Assembly (NCBI GenBank): GCA_028277485.1
Contig: JANQGE010000028.1
Location: 4,506-68,505 of the forward strand
Direction of reading: 5' to 3'
From: Chlorobium sp.
Lineage (GTDB): Bacteria; Bacteroidota; Chlorobiia; Chlorobiales; Chlorobiaceae
Length of the DNA: 64,000 bases
In this document: positions 45,025-53,130 of the stretch, piece after piece
How positions within the stretch are numbered: position 1 is the first letter of the stretch
Layout of the letters: the number at the start of each line of letters is the position of its first letter
Notes under the pieces: generated by a model
What the model was told of the DNA's origin: nothing
The model's input: only the letters and a program-made list of their open reading frames with translations
Database searches by the model: none
Made by a program: the position numbers and the translations under genes

Positions 45025-46410
45025 ATGGTAAAACCTCTCAAAATCCTGTTGGTGGCACCGAAAGGTAAAAAGGATTCCAAATCCAACCAGAAACCGCTGT
45101 TTCACATGGCTCTGGGGGTGCTGGTAAGCCTCACACCGCCTGAACACGACGTTGAAATCATCGATGAGCACTTCGGCGACTCTGTCAATTACAATGGAGA
45201 CCATGACCTTGTAGGCATCACTACACGGACGATTGATGCAACACGTGCGTATGAAATAGCGGACAGCTTCAGGAAAAAGGGCAAAAGGGTAATCCTTGGA
45301 GGCATTCATACATCGTTCAATCCAGATGAGGCAGCGCAGCATGCCGATACCATTGTCTGCGGTGAAGCGGAAAATCTTTGGAACACGGTTCTGGAGGATG
45401 CCGCAAGCAACCGTTTAAAACCGTCTTATAACGCAAAAGACTTTCCACCCGTCAAAGAGATAGCCCCTCTTGACTACAGGAGAATAGCCAAAGCATCCTT
45501 GCGGGAAAAGGTCGATACCACAAAATCCATACCCATCTACATCACCAGGGGCTGCCCTTACAACTGTTCGTTCTGCGTAACCCCGAATTTTACCGGAAAG
45601 CTTTACAGAACCCAGAAGCCGGAGGCTCTCAAGGCCCAGATAGAAGCCGCCAAAGAAACCTTCTTCAAGAAAAACGGCACATCGTCGAAACCTTGGTTCA
45701 TGCTGTGCGACGAAAACCTGGGCATCAATAAAAAACGTCTCTGGCAAGCGCTCGACATGCTCAAGGAGTGTGACATCATGTTCAGTGTCTTTTTAAGCAT
45801 GAACTTTCTTGAAGATGATGAAACGGTAAAAAAACTTGTCGATGCGGGTTGTTTTATGGCACTGGTCGGAATAGAATCCATCAAGAAAAGCAACCTTGAA
45901 GCATATAACAAGTCGCACGTAAATTCCCCGGAAAAAATCATCGCGACGATAGATCGGTGCCGGAAAGCCGGGCTGAACGTTCAGGGCAACTTTCTCATCA
46001 ATCCAAACCTTGACAGCTTTGAGGACATGGAAGATCTGGTACGGTTTATCAGCAAAAACAATATTTTCATGCCCATCATGCAGATCATCACCCCGTATCC
46101 GGGAACGAGCATGTATAATGAGTACAAGGAAAAGGGGCTGATTACCGATGAAGATTGGGAAAAGTACAATGCTATAAACGTTGTGATTCGTTCACCGCAT
46201 TACGATCCCGTAGAGTTCCAGTACAAGTTCATGCAAACATACTACCATGCTTACTCCTGGAAAAACATCATCAACAGGATTACCCACAACCCTCATCCGC
46301 TCATGAATTTTGTCACAAGCTTCGCATTCAGAAAAAACCTTCAGGAACTGCTGCAAACCTTTGAGACCGAACATGGACTCAGACGTTCAAGTAAACTGAA
46401 TATTTACTAA
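45025..46410 (+). CDS. bchQ: B12-binding radical SAM methyltransferase, probable BchQ/BchR
   Basis: Has an N-terminal cobalamin-binding domain ([17 protein letters not shown]... EIIDEHFGD), then a radical SAM core with [15 protein letters not shown] near residue 175, and a C-terminal extension including [21 protein letters not shown] and [18 protein letters not shown]. This layout fits the BChl c/d/e side-chain methylases BchQ (C-8) and BchR (C-12). Next to a BchF/BchV gene, as bchQ is next to bchV in Chlorobaculum tepidum to my knowledge, BchQ is the better guess. The ATG at 45025 ([14 protein letters not shown]) is preferred; an in-frame ATG at 44995 adds ten residues. Confidence 0.7.
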   Translation: MVKPLKILLVAPKGKKDSKSNQKPLFHMALGVLVSLTPPEHDVEIIDEHFGDSVNYNGDHDLVGITTRTIDATRAYEIADSFRKKGKRVILGGIHTSFNPDEAAQHADTIVCGEAENLWNTVLEDAASNRLKPSYNAKDFPPVKEIAPLDYRRIAKASLREKVDTTKSIPIYITRGCPYNCSFCVTPNFTGKLYRTQKPEALKAQIEAAKETFFKKNGTSSKPWFMLCDENLGINKKRLWQALDMLKECDIMFSVFLSMNFLEDDETVKKLVDAGCFMALVGIESIKKSNLEAYNKSHVNSPEKIIATIDRCRKAGLNVQGNFLINPNLDSFEDMEDLVRFISKNNIFMPIMQIITPYPGTSMYNEYKEKGLITDEDWEKYNAINVVIRSPHYDPVEFQYKFMQTYYHAYSWKNIINRITHNPHPLMNFVTSFAFRKNLQELLQTFETEHGLRRSSKLNIY

Positions 46411-46443
46411 ATGAATCGGCACCCCTAAAAAATCATCACCATC

Positions 46444-46575
46444 ATGGAGTTTATCGCCAAGTATACCACCATAATTGCGCCTGCTGTGTTTTTTGTTTCA
46501 GGCATACTCGTCGTCATGCTCATCAACAAGTTTATCGGCAAGCCAAAAAAGCAGGATATGAGTAAAATGAGCTGA
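46444..46575 (+). CDS. 43-residue single-helix membrane protein
   Basis: Reads MEFIAKYTTIIAPAVFFVSG, continuing as one membrane helix (FFVSGILVVMLINKFIG), then a basic tail KPKKQDMSKMS. It starts 33 bp after the methyltransferase stop and may be cotranscribed. No clear ribosome site is visible. Unknown family; the coherent helix-plus-basic-tail pattern supports it. Confidence 0.5.
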   Translation: MEFIAKYTTIIAPAVFFVSGILVVMLINKFIGKPKKQDMSKMS

Positions 46576-46738
46576 AAAATCCTGAGATTTTGTGTTTGCG
46601 TAACTTTCGAAAATGTTTTAAATTTTAGAAAAATAATCTTTTGCCGGGGTCGAGCTCTGTTCTGCAGCAGGCACCGGAAATAAACGATCAGGCTTTTCTT
46701 TTCTCGATTCTTCTTTCCAACTAAAACCATTAAACATC

Positions 46739-46969
46739 ATGTCAAACGGATCAAACAACGATTTAGCAGGTGCAATCTCCGGCCTCATGGACACCTTTGC
46801 AAAACTCGGCCAGCAGCAGATTGAAGTTCTTAACAACGGTCTCAAGACCGTATCTGACATGGTCGGGCCTCTCGGCAAAACCATGACGGATATGGTGGGC
46901 AATATGGCAAATACCGTTAATCAGGTATTGCAGAATGTCTCATCAACCATCGGCGGTGGTTCCAAGTAA
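46739..46969 (+). CDS. csmB: Chlorosome envelope protein B
   Basis: A 76-residue chlorosome envelope protein. It starts MSNGSNNDLAGAISGLMDTF and has the repeating amphipathic pattern KLGQQQIEVLNNGLKTVSDM, ending NQVLQNVSSTIGGGSK, the CsmB/CsmF type. It sits in the single-leaflet envelope around the self-assembled BChl and is among the abundant envelope proteins. It is followed directly by a strong terminator, as expected for a highly expressed single gene. Confidence 0.9.
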   Translation: MSNGSNNDLAGAISGLMDTFAKLGQQQIEVLNNGLKTVSDMVGPLGKTMTDMVGNMANTVNQVLQNVSSTIGGGSK

Positions 46970-46991
46970 GATAATTCTACCGGAAACACAC

Positions 46992-47028
46992 AGCACCTTA
47001 TGCCTTGCTGCATAAGGTGCTTTTTTTT
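46992..47028 (+). terminator. Terminator of csmB
   Basis: A perfect 12-bp stem AGCACCTTATGC/GCATAAGGTGCT with loop CTTGCT, followed by eight T residues, 20 bp after the csmB stop. Confidence 0.95.
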
Positions 47029-47059
47029 AGGGTACCTCTATTCCCGTACACTCTGCGCG
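47028..47059 (+). mobile_element. End fragment of the AGGGCACCTC element
   Basis: AGGGTACCTCTATTCCCGTA resembles one terminal repeat, but no second end is present. It lies directly between the csmB terminator and the next start codon. Confidence 0.5.
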
Positions 47060-48070
47060 ATGTTCATGCTTTTCCCGCAACAATATCTCCACTTCTTTTT
47101 TTCAGGCCCGGAACTCAAGAAGATCCGCACAGAACCCATTGCAGGAGACGCTTCATCCAGGAAATATTTCAGGGTTTTTTCACCCGATAACACCTGGGTG
47201 CTTTGCATCGACAGAGACTTTACCGCCTACTCGACCGATCAGTACCCGTTTCTTGTCATACAGCATCTCTTTTCAGCCTGCTCGGTCCCGGTGCCGGCCA
47301 TCATCGGGAGCGATAAAAATCATGGCGCGATTCTGATGGAAGATTGCGGCAACACCATGTTGCAGGACGCCTTGTCAAAAGCTCCTGCAAACGCGGCAGA
47401 CCTCTACAGAAAAGCCATCGATATTATGGTAGCTATCCAATCCATAAAGGCCAAAAGCCGGAAACTGCCGTTCAACAGGTCGTTTGATGAAACAAAACTC
47501 ATGTTTGAGTTTGCATTTTTTCTTGATCATGCTCCGCGATACGTATCTTCAAACCGTTTTTCGGAAAAAATCACCGGCACCTTGTACGAAGAATTCCGGG
47601 CCATCACGCAGCTGCTACTCCGTCCGGAACATTTTGTACTGAACCACCGGGATTATCACAGCAGAAACATCCTCATCGCGAACGGCAACCCTGTGATTAT
47701 CGATTTTCAGGATGCCCGCATGGGCCTGCCTCAATATGATGCGGCGTCCCTGCTCAGGGATTCCTATGTTACTCTCGAATGGAATTTCGTCTCGGAGATG
47801 CAGCACTACCACTACCACCAGCTCCGTGAAAAAAAACTCACGACAATGAGCTACGATGAATATCTTTATTTGTTCGATATCGTGGCATTTCAGAGAAACA
47901 TAAAGGCTCTCGGAACATATTTCAATCAGGCATACAATCTGGGGAAAAAAGAATTTGAGCAGTACATATCTCCGACACTCGCATATCTTCCCGGCTACAT
48001 CAACAGGCGTGCCGAGCTTGCAAAGTCCGGGGAGATCGTCCTGAACATCCTGGCAAAACCGAAACCATGA
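47060..48070 (+). CDS. amgK: N-acetylmuramate/N-acetylglucosamine kinase (AmgK-like)
   Basis: A 336-residue aminoglycoside-phosphotransferase-fold kinase. The N-terminal IAGDASSRKYFRV, catalytic loop LNHRDYHSRNILIANG and metal motif VIIDFQDARMGLPQYDAASLLRD-like segment (IIDFQDARMGLPQYD) match AmgK, which phosphorylates the anomeric carbon of MurNAc. The ATG at 47060 is chosen; codons before it overlap the csmB terminator. Its stop overlaps the start of the next gene by 4 bp (ATGA); that gene encodes the nucleotidyltransferase for the next step. Together with NamZ downstream this makes a MurNAc salvage route to UDP-MurNAc. Confidence 0.85.
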   Translation: MFMLFPQQYLHFFFSGPELKKIRTEPIAGDASSRKYFRVFSPDNTWVLCIDRDFTAYSTDQYPFLVIQHLFSACSVPVPAIIGSDKNHGAILMEDCGNTMLQDALSKAPANAADLYRKAIDIMVAIQSIKAKSRKLPFNRSFDETKLMFEFAFFLDHAPRYVSSNRFSEKITGTLYEEFRAITQLLLRPEHFVLNHRDYHSRNILIANGNPVIIDFQDARMGLPQYDAASLLRDSYVTLEWNFVSEMQHYHYHQLREKKLTTMSYDEYLYLFDIVAFQRNIKALGTYFNQAYNLGKKEFEQYISPTLAYLPGYINRRAELAKSGEIVLNILAKPKP

Positions 48071-48999
48071 AAGCGTTTATCCTTGCCGCAGGGTTCGGCA
48101 CACGCCTCAGGCCAGTAACGGATCGCATACCAAAACCCCTCATTACGGTGCTTAATGTTCCCTGCATCTCTTATACCCTTGCACTGCTCAAGGAAGCAGG
48201 AATCGATACGGTAATCTGCAATGTTCATTACCATGCCGAACGCATTCGCGGCTTCTTTTCCGAAAACAACAACTTCGGCATGGATATTCGTATTTCAGAG
48301 GAAACAACTATCCTCGGCACCGGCGGAGGACTTAAACGCTGTGAAAACCTGCTCAGCGACGAACCCTTTCTGCTTATCAACAGTGACATCATTGCAGATT
48401 TCGACCTGAAAACGTTTATCGACCGCCATAGAAGCTCCGGGAACTCCGGCACACTCATGTTGTTTGAAACACCTGAGGCAGAAACAATCGGTGATGTCGG
48501 CATTCACGAGGGAAAAGTACGGGATTTCAACAACATGCGAGATACGGGATTACGATCACAGTATATTTATGCAGGAGCTGCTGTTCTCAGCCCGTCCATT
48601 TTCCGTTACCTTTCCGCGGAGTTTTCAAGCATTGTCGATACCGGATTTACAGGACTTATTACAGACGAAAGTCTTGGTTACCTCCGGCACGAAGGATTCT
48701 GGAAGGATATCGGTACGCCGCAAAATTTGTGGAAAGCAAACATTGCAAACCAGCATAACATCCTGGCCTTCGGTAAACGGATAAACCGGCAGACAGGCAT
48801 TCGCCCGCACACGCATTCATCAACCGCCGTAATCAGCCAAGGGGCAACCGTTCGTGAATCGGTAGTCGGCAGGGATTGCCGTATTGAAGACGGCGCCTGT
48901 ATTGAACATTCCGTATTGCTGCCGGGGACCGTCATAGAAAAAGAGACCTTCATACAAAGGGCGATCGCTTTTCCCGGAGGCATGCTTTCTGCGGATTGA
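48067..48999 (+). CDS. murU: MurNAc-1-phosphate uridylyltransferase-like nucleotidyltransferase (MurU-like)
   Basis: A 310-residue sugar-1-phosphate nucleotidyltransferase. The signature is FILAAGFGTRLRPVTDRIPK and the metal Asp is in FLLINSDIIADFD near residue 105. A short left-handed beta-helix tail (VVGRDCRIEDGACIEHSVLL) follows from about residue 260, making it longer than the ~225-residue Pseudomonas MurU. Coupling to amgK by a 4-bp overlap points to UDP-MurNAc formation; other NDP-sugars remain possible. Confidence 0.8.
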   Translation: MKAFILAAGFGTRLRPVTDRIPKPLITVLNVPCISYTLALLKEAGIDTVICNVHYHAERIRGFFSENNNFGMDIRISEETTILGTGGGLKRCENLLSDEPFLLINSDIIADFDLKTFIDRHRSSGNSGTLMLFETPEAETIGDVGIHEGKVRDFNNMRDTGLRSQYIYAGAAVLSPSIFRYLSAEFSSIVDTGFTGLITDESLGYLRHEGFWKDIGTPQNLWKANIANQHNILAFGKRINRQTGIRPHTHSSTAVISQGATVRESVVGRDCRIEDGACIEHSVLLPGTVIEKETFIQRAIAFPGGMLSAD

Positions 49000-49134
49000 A
49001 CAATTTTATACCTATACTATTGACGAGCCAGGACAACAGGGTTTTCAGTGCCCAGACCTGTTTTGCAAACAAACTGCCGGCACAAAACGTATGTAACCCG
49101 ACAAATCAACAATTCAACATCCCTCACTCTTTAC

Positions 49135-50298
49135 ATGGTAGTAAGCGGTCTTGACATGCTACTTCAGGATACGAGCCGCCTGAAGAACCGGAACATCGCG
49201 TTGATCGCCAATCAAACATCGGTTACCCTCGACCTGAAATATTCCTGGCTGGAGCTGCAAAAACAGGGTATCGCTCTGAAAAGGATTTTTTCACCGGAAC
49301 ACGGTCTCTTCTCGACAGAACAGGACCAGGTTGCTGTAACCGGTCAACCGCACATCCACTGCGATGTCATCAGTCTTTACGGAGATTCGGCCGACACCCT
49401 TCTGCCCGATGAAAGGTTCTTGCAGGATATCGATCTGGTTATCTTCGACATACAGGATATAGGATCACGGTACTATACGTACATCAACACCCTGGCTCTT
49501 TTCATGGAAGCCATAAGCGGCCGGAATATTGAAATTCTGGTGCTTGACCGGCCGAATCCGCTCAACGGACAAACTGTTGAGGGTCCCCTGCCTGATCCCG
49601 CTTATCGTTCATTTGTAGGAATACTCCCGGTGCCTCCCCGTCATGGTATGACCCCGGGAGAATTGGCCAACTTGTACCTCGACCATAAAAAACTGGATAT
49701 CAAGCTCGGTGTTGTTGCCATGCAGGGCTGGAAACGCTCCCTGCATTTCCCGCAAACAGGGCTTCACTGGGTAGTGCCCTCACCGAACATGCCTAACTGG
49801 GAAACCGCCCTTGTTTACCCCGGCATGTGTCTTTTTGAAGGACTCAATATTTCCGAAGGAAGAGGCACAACAACCCCGTTCCTCCATTTCGGCGCCCCGT
49901 TCATCGAACCGGACACCCTGGCTGCCACGCTCGCCTCTTTCGGCATTGAAGACGTATTGTTCCGCCCGACATACTTCAAGCCTTCATTTCACAAATATGC
50001 CGGCGAAGTTGCGGGGGCGCTGTTCCTCCACGTTACCGATCCCGACATGTTCCACCCCTTTGCTACAGGCATAGCACTGACGAAGGCCCTTTATGAGCTC
50101 TACCCCGGTAAGTTTCGCTTTCTACGCGAGGTTTACGAATTCAACAACAGATACCCTGCTTTCGACCTTTTATGCGGCGGCGGCACCCTGAGAGCCATGA
50201 TTGAAGACAAGCGTCCGCTCGAAGAGATCAGGGAATCATGGACGGCGGATGAGGATGAATTCCTGTCCTTCAAGCAGGACTATCATATGTACCATTAA
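49135..50298 (+). CDS. namZ: DUF1343/NamZ-type exo-beta-N-acetylmuramidase
   Basis: A 387-residue protein of the DUF1343 family, now known to include NamZ, which removes terminal MurNAc from peptidoglycan fragments. Family blocks are IALIANQTSV, KRIFSPEHGLF, VIFDIQDIGSRYYTYINTL, VLDRPNPLNG, VPSPNMPNWETALVYPGMCL and NISEGRGTTTPF. I start at the ATG at 49135 (MVVSGLDMLLQDTSRLKNR); there is no signal peptide, so it may act in the cytoplasm on imported MurNAc glycosides. It follows murU by 135 bp and precedes a sodium symporter gene. Confidence 0.85.
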   Translation: MVVSGLDMLLQDTSRLKNRNIALIANQTSVTLDLKYSWLELQKQGIALKRIFSPEHGLFSTEQDQVAVTGQPHIHCDVISLYGDSADTLLPDERFLQDIDLVIFDIQDIGSRYYTYINTLALFMEAISGRNIEILVLDRPNPLNGQTVEGPLPDPAYRSFVGILPVPPRHGMTPGELANLYLDHKKLDIKLGVVAMQGWKRSLHFPQTGLHWVVPSPNMPNWETALVYPGMCLFEGLNISEGRGTTTPFLHFGAPFIEPDTLAATLASFGIEDVLFRPTYFKPSFHKYAGEVAGALFLHVTDPDMFHPFATGIALTKALYELYPGKFRFLREVYEFNNRYPAFDLLCGGGTLRAMIEDKRPLEEIRESWTADEDEFLSFKQDYHMYH

Positions 50299-50325
50299 CC
50301 AGCGTTTCCCTGAAAAATACAGAGC

Positions 50326-51729
50326 ATGCAGCCTCTTGACCTGACCATCATTATATGCTTCCTGGTTGCAATGGCCGGTTACGGGATTTGGCAGGGCCGG
50401 ACCAATCGCACAACCGGAGACTACTTTCTCGGCGGGCGCACTATTCCATGGATAGTCGCCATGTTTTCGATCGTTGCGACCGAAACCTCAGTTCTCACCT
50501 TTGTCAGCGTTCCGGGCATCGCTTTCCGGGGAGACTGGACTTTCCTGCAGCTTGCTTTCGGCTACATTATTGGCAGAATGCTTGTGAGCGCGGTTTTGCT
50601 TCCGGTTTATTTCCGTCAAGGTGTCAACTCTATTTACGAAGTGATCGGAAACCGTTTCGGCCCTCATATGCAGAAGCTTGCCTCGACAGTGTTTCTGGTA
50701 ACCAGGATCCTGGCCGACGGGGTAAGGTTCCTTGCAACCGCCGTCGTTGTCGAAGCGGTTACCGGATGGCCCCTGTCCACTTCAGTGCTCATCATCGGTA
50801 TCGTTACTCTCACCTATACGCTTTCCGGAGGAATACGCACAATCGTCTGGCTTGACAGCATCCAGTTCGTCCTTTACCTCTTCGGCGGGATCATTACCAT
50901 CGTGTTTATCGTGGCGAATCTCAACATAGGATTGCCCGAGGCTTTCGCAACCCTTGCCGACGGGGGAAAACTGAAGGTTATCAATAATGACTGGCGGCTT
51001 TTTTCAGAGCCCTGGGCTTTCCTCAGCGCCCTTACAGGGGGAATACTCCTTTCACTTGGTTCACACGGCGTGGATTATATGTTGGTTCAGCGGGTGCTCG
51101 GCTGCAAAAACCTTGCCTCCGGCAGAAAGGCCATGATCGGTAGCGGTGTTTTTGTTTTCATACAATTTACAGTATTCCTGCTTGCAGGCTCGCTGATCTA
51201 TCTTTTCCTCGGAGACGTACAGATTGAAAAAGACCGTGAGTTCGCCTCTTTCATTGTCAACCACCTTCCTGCCGGCCTGAAAGGATTGCTGCTTGCTGGC
51301 GTTCTTTCGGCAGCCATGTCCACCCTCAGCTCTTCGATCAACTCCCTTGCATCATCGACGGTAACCGACTTGCTGGGCGGAAAAGTTTCACTGAACCGGT
51401 CAAGGCTCATCAGCTTTGGATGGGCTGTGGTGCTTATCGGCATAGCCCTGGTGCTTGACGAAAGCAACAGCGCGATTGTCGTGCTGGGTCTTAAAATTGG
51501 CTCTTTCACCTACGGAGGATTGCTCGGTCTTTTTCTCCTTTCCAAAAGCGGCAGACAGTTTCGTGCCTTCAGCCTCACTGCAGGACTGCTTGCCGGTATG
51601 GGAACGGTATTCATGCTGGAATATGCAGGTGTTGCCTGGACGTGGTATATAACGTTCTCCGTCATGGTAAACATCGCGGTCGCATGGTCTGTTGACAGCA
51701 TCATGAAACTGTCTTCCCGCAACGGTTGA
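50326..51729 (+). CDS. Sodium:solute symporter (SSS family)
   Basis: A 467-residue transporter with about 13 membrane helices. Typical SSS features are DYFLGGRTIPW near residue 32, TETSVLTFVSVPGIAF near residue 55, ILADGVRFLATA and LLLAGVLSAAMSTLSSSINSLASS near residue 325. It lies 27 bp after namZ on the same strand, so a MurNAc, anhydro-sugar or glycoside substrate is a reasonable guess; the sequence alone does not show it. Confidence 0.88.
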   Translation: MQPLDLTIIICFLVAMAGYGIWQGRTNRTTGDYFLGGRTIPWIVAMFSIVATETSVLTFVSVPGIAFRGDWTFLQLAFGYIIGRMLVSAVLLPVYFRQGVNSIYEVIGNRFGPHMQKLASTVFLVTRILADGVRFLATAVVVEAVTGWPLSTSVLIIGIVTLTYTLSGGIRTIVWLDSIQFVLYLFGGIITIVFIVANLNIGLPEAFATLADGGKLKVINNDWRLFSEPWAFLSALTGGILLSLGSHGVDYMLVQRVLGCKNLASGRKAMIGSGVFVFIQFTVFLLAGSLIYLFLGDVQIEKDREFASFIVNHLPAGLKGLLLAGVLSAAMSTLSSSINSLASSTVTDLLGGKVSLNRSRLISFGWAVVLIGIALVLDESNSAIVVLGLKIGSFTYGGLLGLFLLSKSGRQFRAFSLTAGLLAGMGTVFMLEYAGVAWTWYITFSVMVNIAVAWSVDSIMKLSSRNG

Positions 51730-51828
51730 CCGCGGGAAGAAAGACAAAACAAAAGCTTTGCTAATCAAGTATTATTTCTCTAAATTGAAGGCATAGCTTT
51801 GTAAAATATCCCAATCTTAACGGGAACG

Positions 51829-52089
51829 ATGATGAACAAAAGTTCCGGAGCCTTCGTAAACGGGGCTGAAGCATATGGAAGATTCCTTGAAGTCTTTATA
51901 GATGGTCACTGGTGGGTTGTAGGCGACGCACTGGAAAACATCGGAAAAACCACAAAGAGACTGGGCTCGAATGCGTACCCCTATCTCTACGGCGGCAGCG
52001 GTATGTCAGCCGGTTTGAAAGGGTCGTCTCCTGAAGTTTCAGGTTATGCCAGACCGGAAAAGCCGGTTGATAAGCGTTTCAAGGATTAG
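51829..52089 (+). CDS. csmE: Chlorosome envelope protein E
   Basis: An 86-residue protein of the CsmA/CsmE type. The core YGRFLEVFIDGHWWVVGDAL is the amphipathic segment that in CsmA forms the baseplate and binds BChl a near its His. The C-terminal part LKGSSPEVSGYARPEKPVDK resembles the pro-peptide cleaved from CsmA. The long N-terminus (MMNKSSGAFVNGAEA) and WWVVGDALENIG favour CsmE over CsmA. A strong terminator follows. The start is at 51829, or one codon later. Confidence 0.87.
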   Translation: MMNKSSGAFVNGAEAYGRFLEVFIDGHWWVVGDALENIGKTTKRLGSNAYPYLYGGSGMSAGLKGSSPEVSGYARPEKPVDKRFKD

Positions 52090-52113
52090 AACTTTTCTTT
52101 ACATGATTATGAC

Positions 52114-52142
52114 AAACGGGGCTTTGCTGCCCCGTTTTTGTT
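52114..52142 (+). terminator. Terminator of csmE
   Basis: Stem AAACGGGGC/GCCCCGTTT with loop TTTGCT, followed by T-rich sequence (TTGTTTTC), 25 bp after the csmE stop. Confidence 0.93.
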
Positions 52143-52165
52143 TTCATTTCAATTGATCTCCCTAC

Positions 52166-52465
52166 AGGGCACCTCTATTTATTCTGCGCATTGCATCATT
52201 GATCGGAGATCGGGAGAGTAGTGACGAGTGACAAGGGGGAAAAAGAGAAGATCGATTCCCGATACCGATAGCGACGGCGAACCCCGATTTTCTCTCTTTC
52301 GGAGATCGGGGTCGGTATCGGGCTTCGGGGTCGAAAAAGCAGTGACAAGTGACGAGAGGGAATCAGTCGGCAAGTATCCAGTTCGCAGTTGGCAAAAGCG
52401 TTGAGCTGTCAGGTCAGCGGTGCTTAATGGATGCAATAGATCAATGAAGGGCACCTCTATTTACC
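52166..52465. repeat. MITE-like ends flanking patchwork repeat words
   Basis: AGGGCACCTCTATTTATTC at 52166 leads into CATTGATCGG, then GTAGTGACGAGTGACAAGGG, GATTCCCGATACCGATAGCG, GGTCGGTATCGGGCTTCGGG, CAGTTCGCAGTTGGC, and at 52448 another AGGGCACCTCTATTTACC in the same orientation. The second family seems to interrupt or replace the interior of the first. Confidence 0.75.
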
Positions 52466-52551
52466 TGTTCTTCTTTTGAGGGTACTCCCATGATTCGTAA
52501 ATTATTCTTTATAGGGTAATTCAACTTTACATCACCATAAGGAGAACCTCT

Positions 52552-52569
52552 ATGCCTTGAATGTCTTGA
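52552..52569 (+). other. Two adjacent dipeptide frames with a strong ribosome site
   Basis: AAGGAG at 52539-52544 is spaced 7 bp from ATG CCT TGA (52552-52560), immediately followed by ATG TCT TGA (52561-52569). They lie in the leader of the downstream csm gene, which has its own AAGGAG. They may be a translated minimal leader or a decayed start of a duplicated leader. Confidence 0.3.
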
Positions 52570-52615
52570 ACACGAGGCTAATCGAGGCTCCCACAAATCA
52601 AAGGAGAACGCAGCT

Positions 52616-53011
52616 ATGACCAACGAAGGAAAAGTCGATGTCGCTCAGTCCATCTCCAGCACGATCCAGATCCTTGGAGACCTTGCCGTCACACAGATCA
52701 AGGTTGTTGACAAAGGAATTCAGACACTGATGCCGGCCATTGAAAACATTAACAAAACCCTTATCGGAACTCTTGAAACCGGAGCCAAAACAGCGACCGA
52801 TTCATTGAATTTGCTTTCCGAACCACTCAATACACTCATAAAAACATTCGGGGACGTTGCCACCAAAGGGATTGAAACAGTAGGCGGCGCAGGATGGAAA
52901 GTTGCGGAAGCTGTCGGATCTGTCGGCAACAGCATCCTGTCGGTCGTACAGTCCGGTGCAAATACCGTCGGCGGCATGATAACATCACTCCTCCCCGGCA
53001 AGAAACTGTAG
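52616..53011 (+). CDS. Chlorosome envelope protein of the CsmC/CsmD/CsmH group
   Basis: A 131-residue low-Cys, Gly/Thr/Val-rich amphipathic protein. The first half (QILGDLAVTQIKVVDKGIQT, then LMPAIENINKTLIGTLETG) resembles the CsmB/F pattern seen at 46.7 kb. The second half (TFGDVATKGIETVGGAGWKV, AEAVGSVGNSILSVVQSG) fits the CsmC/D type. CsmH is known to combine both but is longer. I therefore assign the family, not the exact member. AAGGAG lies 9 bp upstream of the ATG. A strong terminator follows. Confidence 0.75.
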   Translation: MTNEGKVDVAQSISSTIQILGDLAVTQIKVVDKGIQTLMPAIENINKTLIGTLETGAKTATDSLNLLSEPLNTLIKTFGDVATKGIETVGGAGWKVAEAVGSVGNSILSVVQSGANTVGGMITSLLPGKKL

Positions 53012-53034
53012 GACACCTCCTGTATATTACCCGG

Positions 53035-53069
53035 AAAAGCCTTCTTTATCAGGGAAGGCTTTTTCTTTT
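53035..53069 (+). terminator. Terminator of the CsmC/D/H-type gene
   Basis: Stem AAAAGCCTTC/GAAGGCTTTT with a nine-base loop, followed by TCTTTT. The A-tract on the left lets it serve the convergent minus-strand gene too. Confidence 0.9.
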
Positions 53070-53130
53070 CAGTGAAACAGCACCCACCTCCCTGACAGTA
53101 ACCGAAACCCTGCTGTCGGCGCTTAACGTA

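Larger units (their letters stand above)
52143..52615. other. Repeat-filled region between csmE and the next csm gene
   Basis: About 470 bp. A half MITE-like element at 52166-52205, patchwork repeat words at 52206-52405, and a second AGGGCACCTC end at 52448-52465. From 52480 to 52615 lies the promoter/leader of the next chlorosome gene, with two AAGGAGAAC ribosome-site-like copies (52538-52546 and about 52601-52609). Confidence 0.65.
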
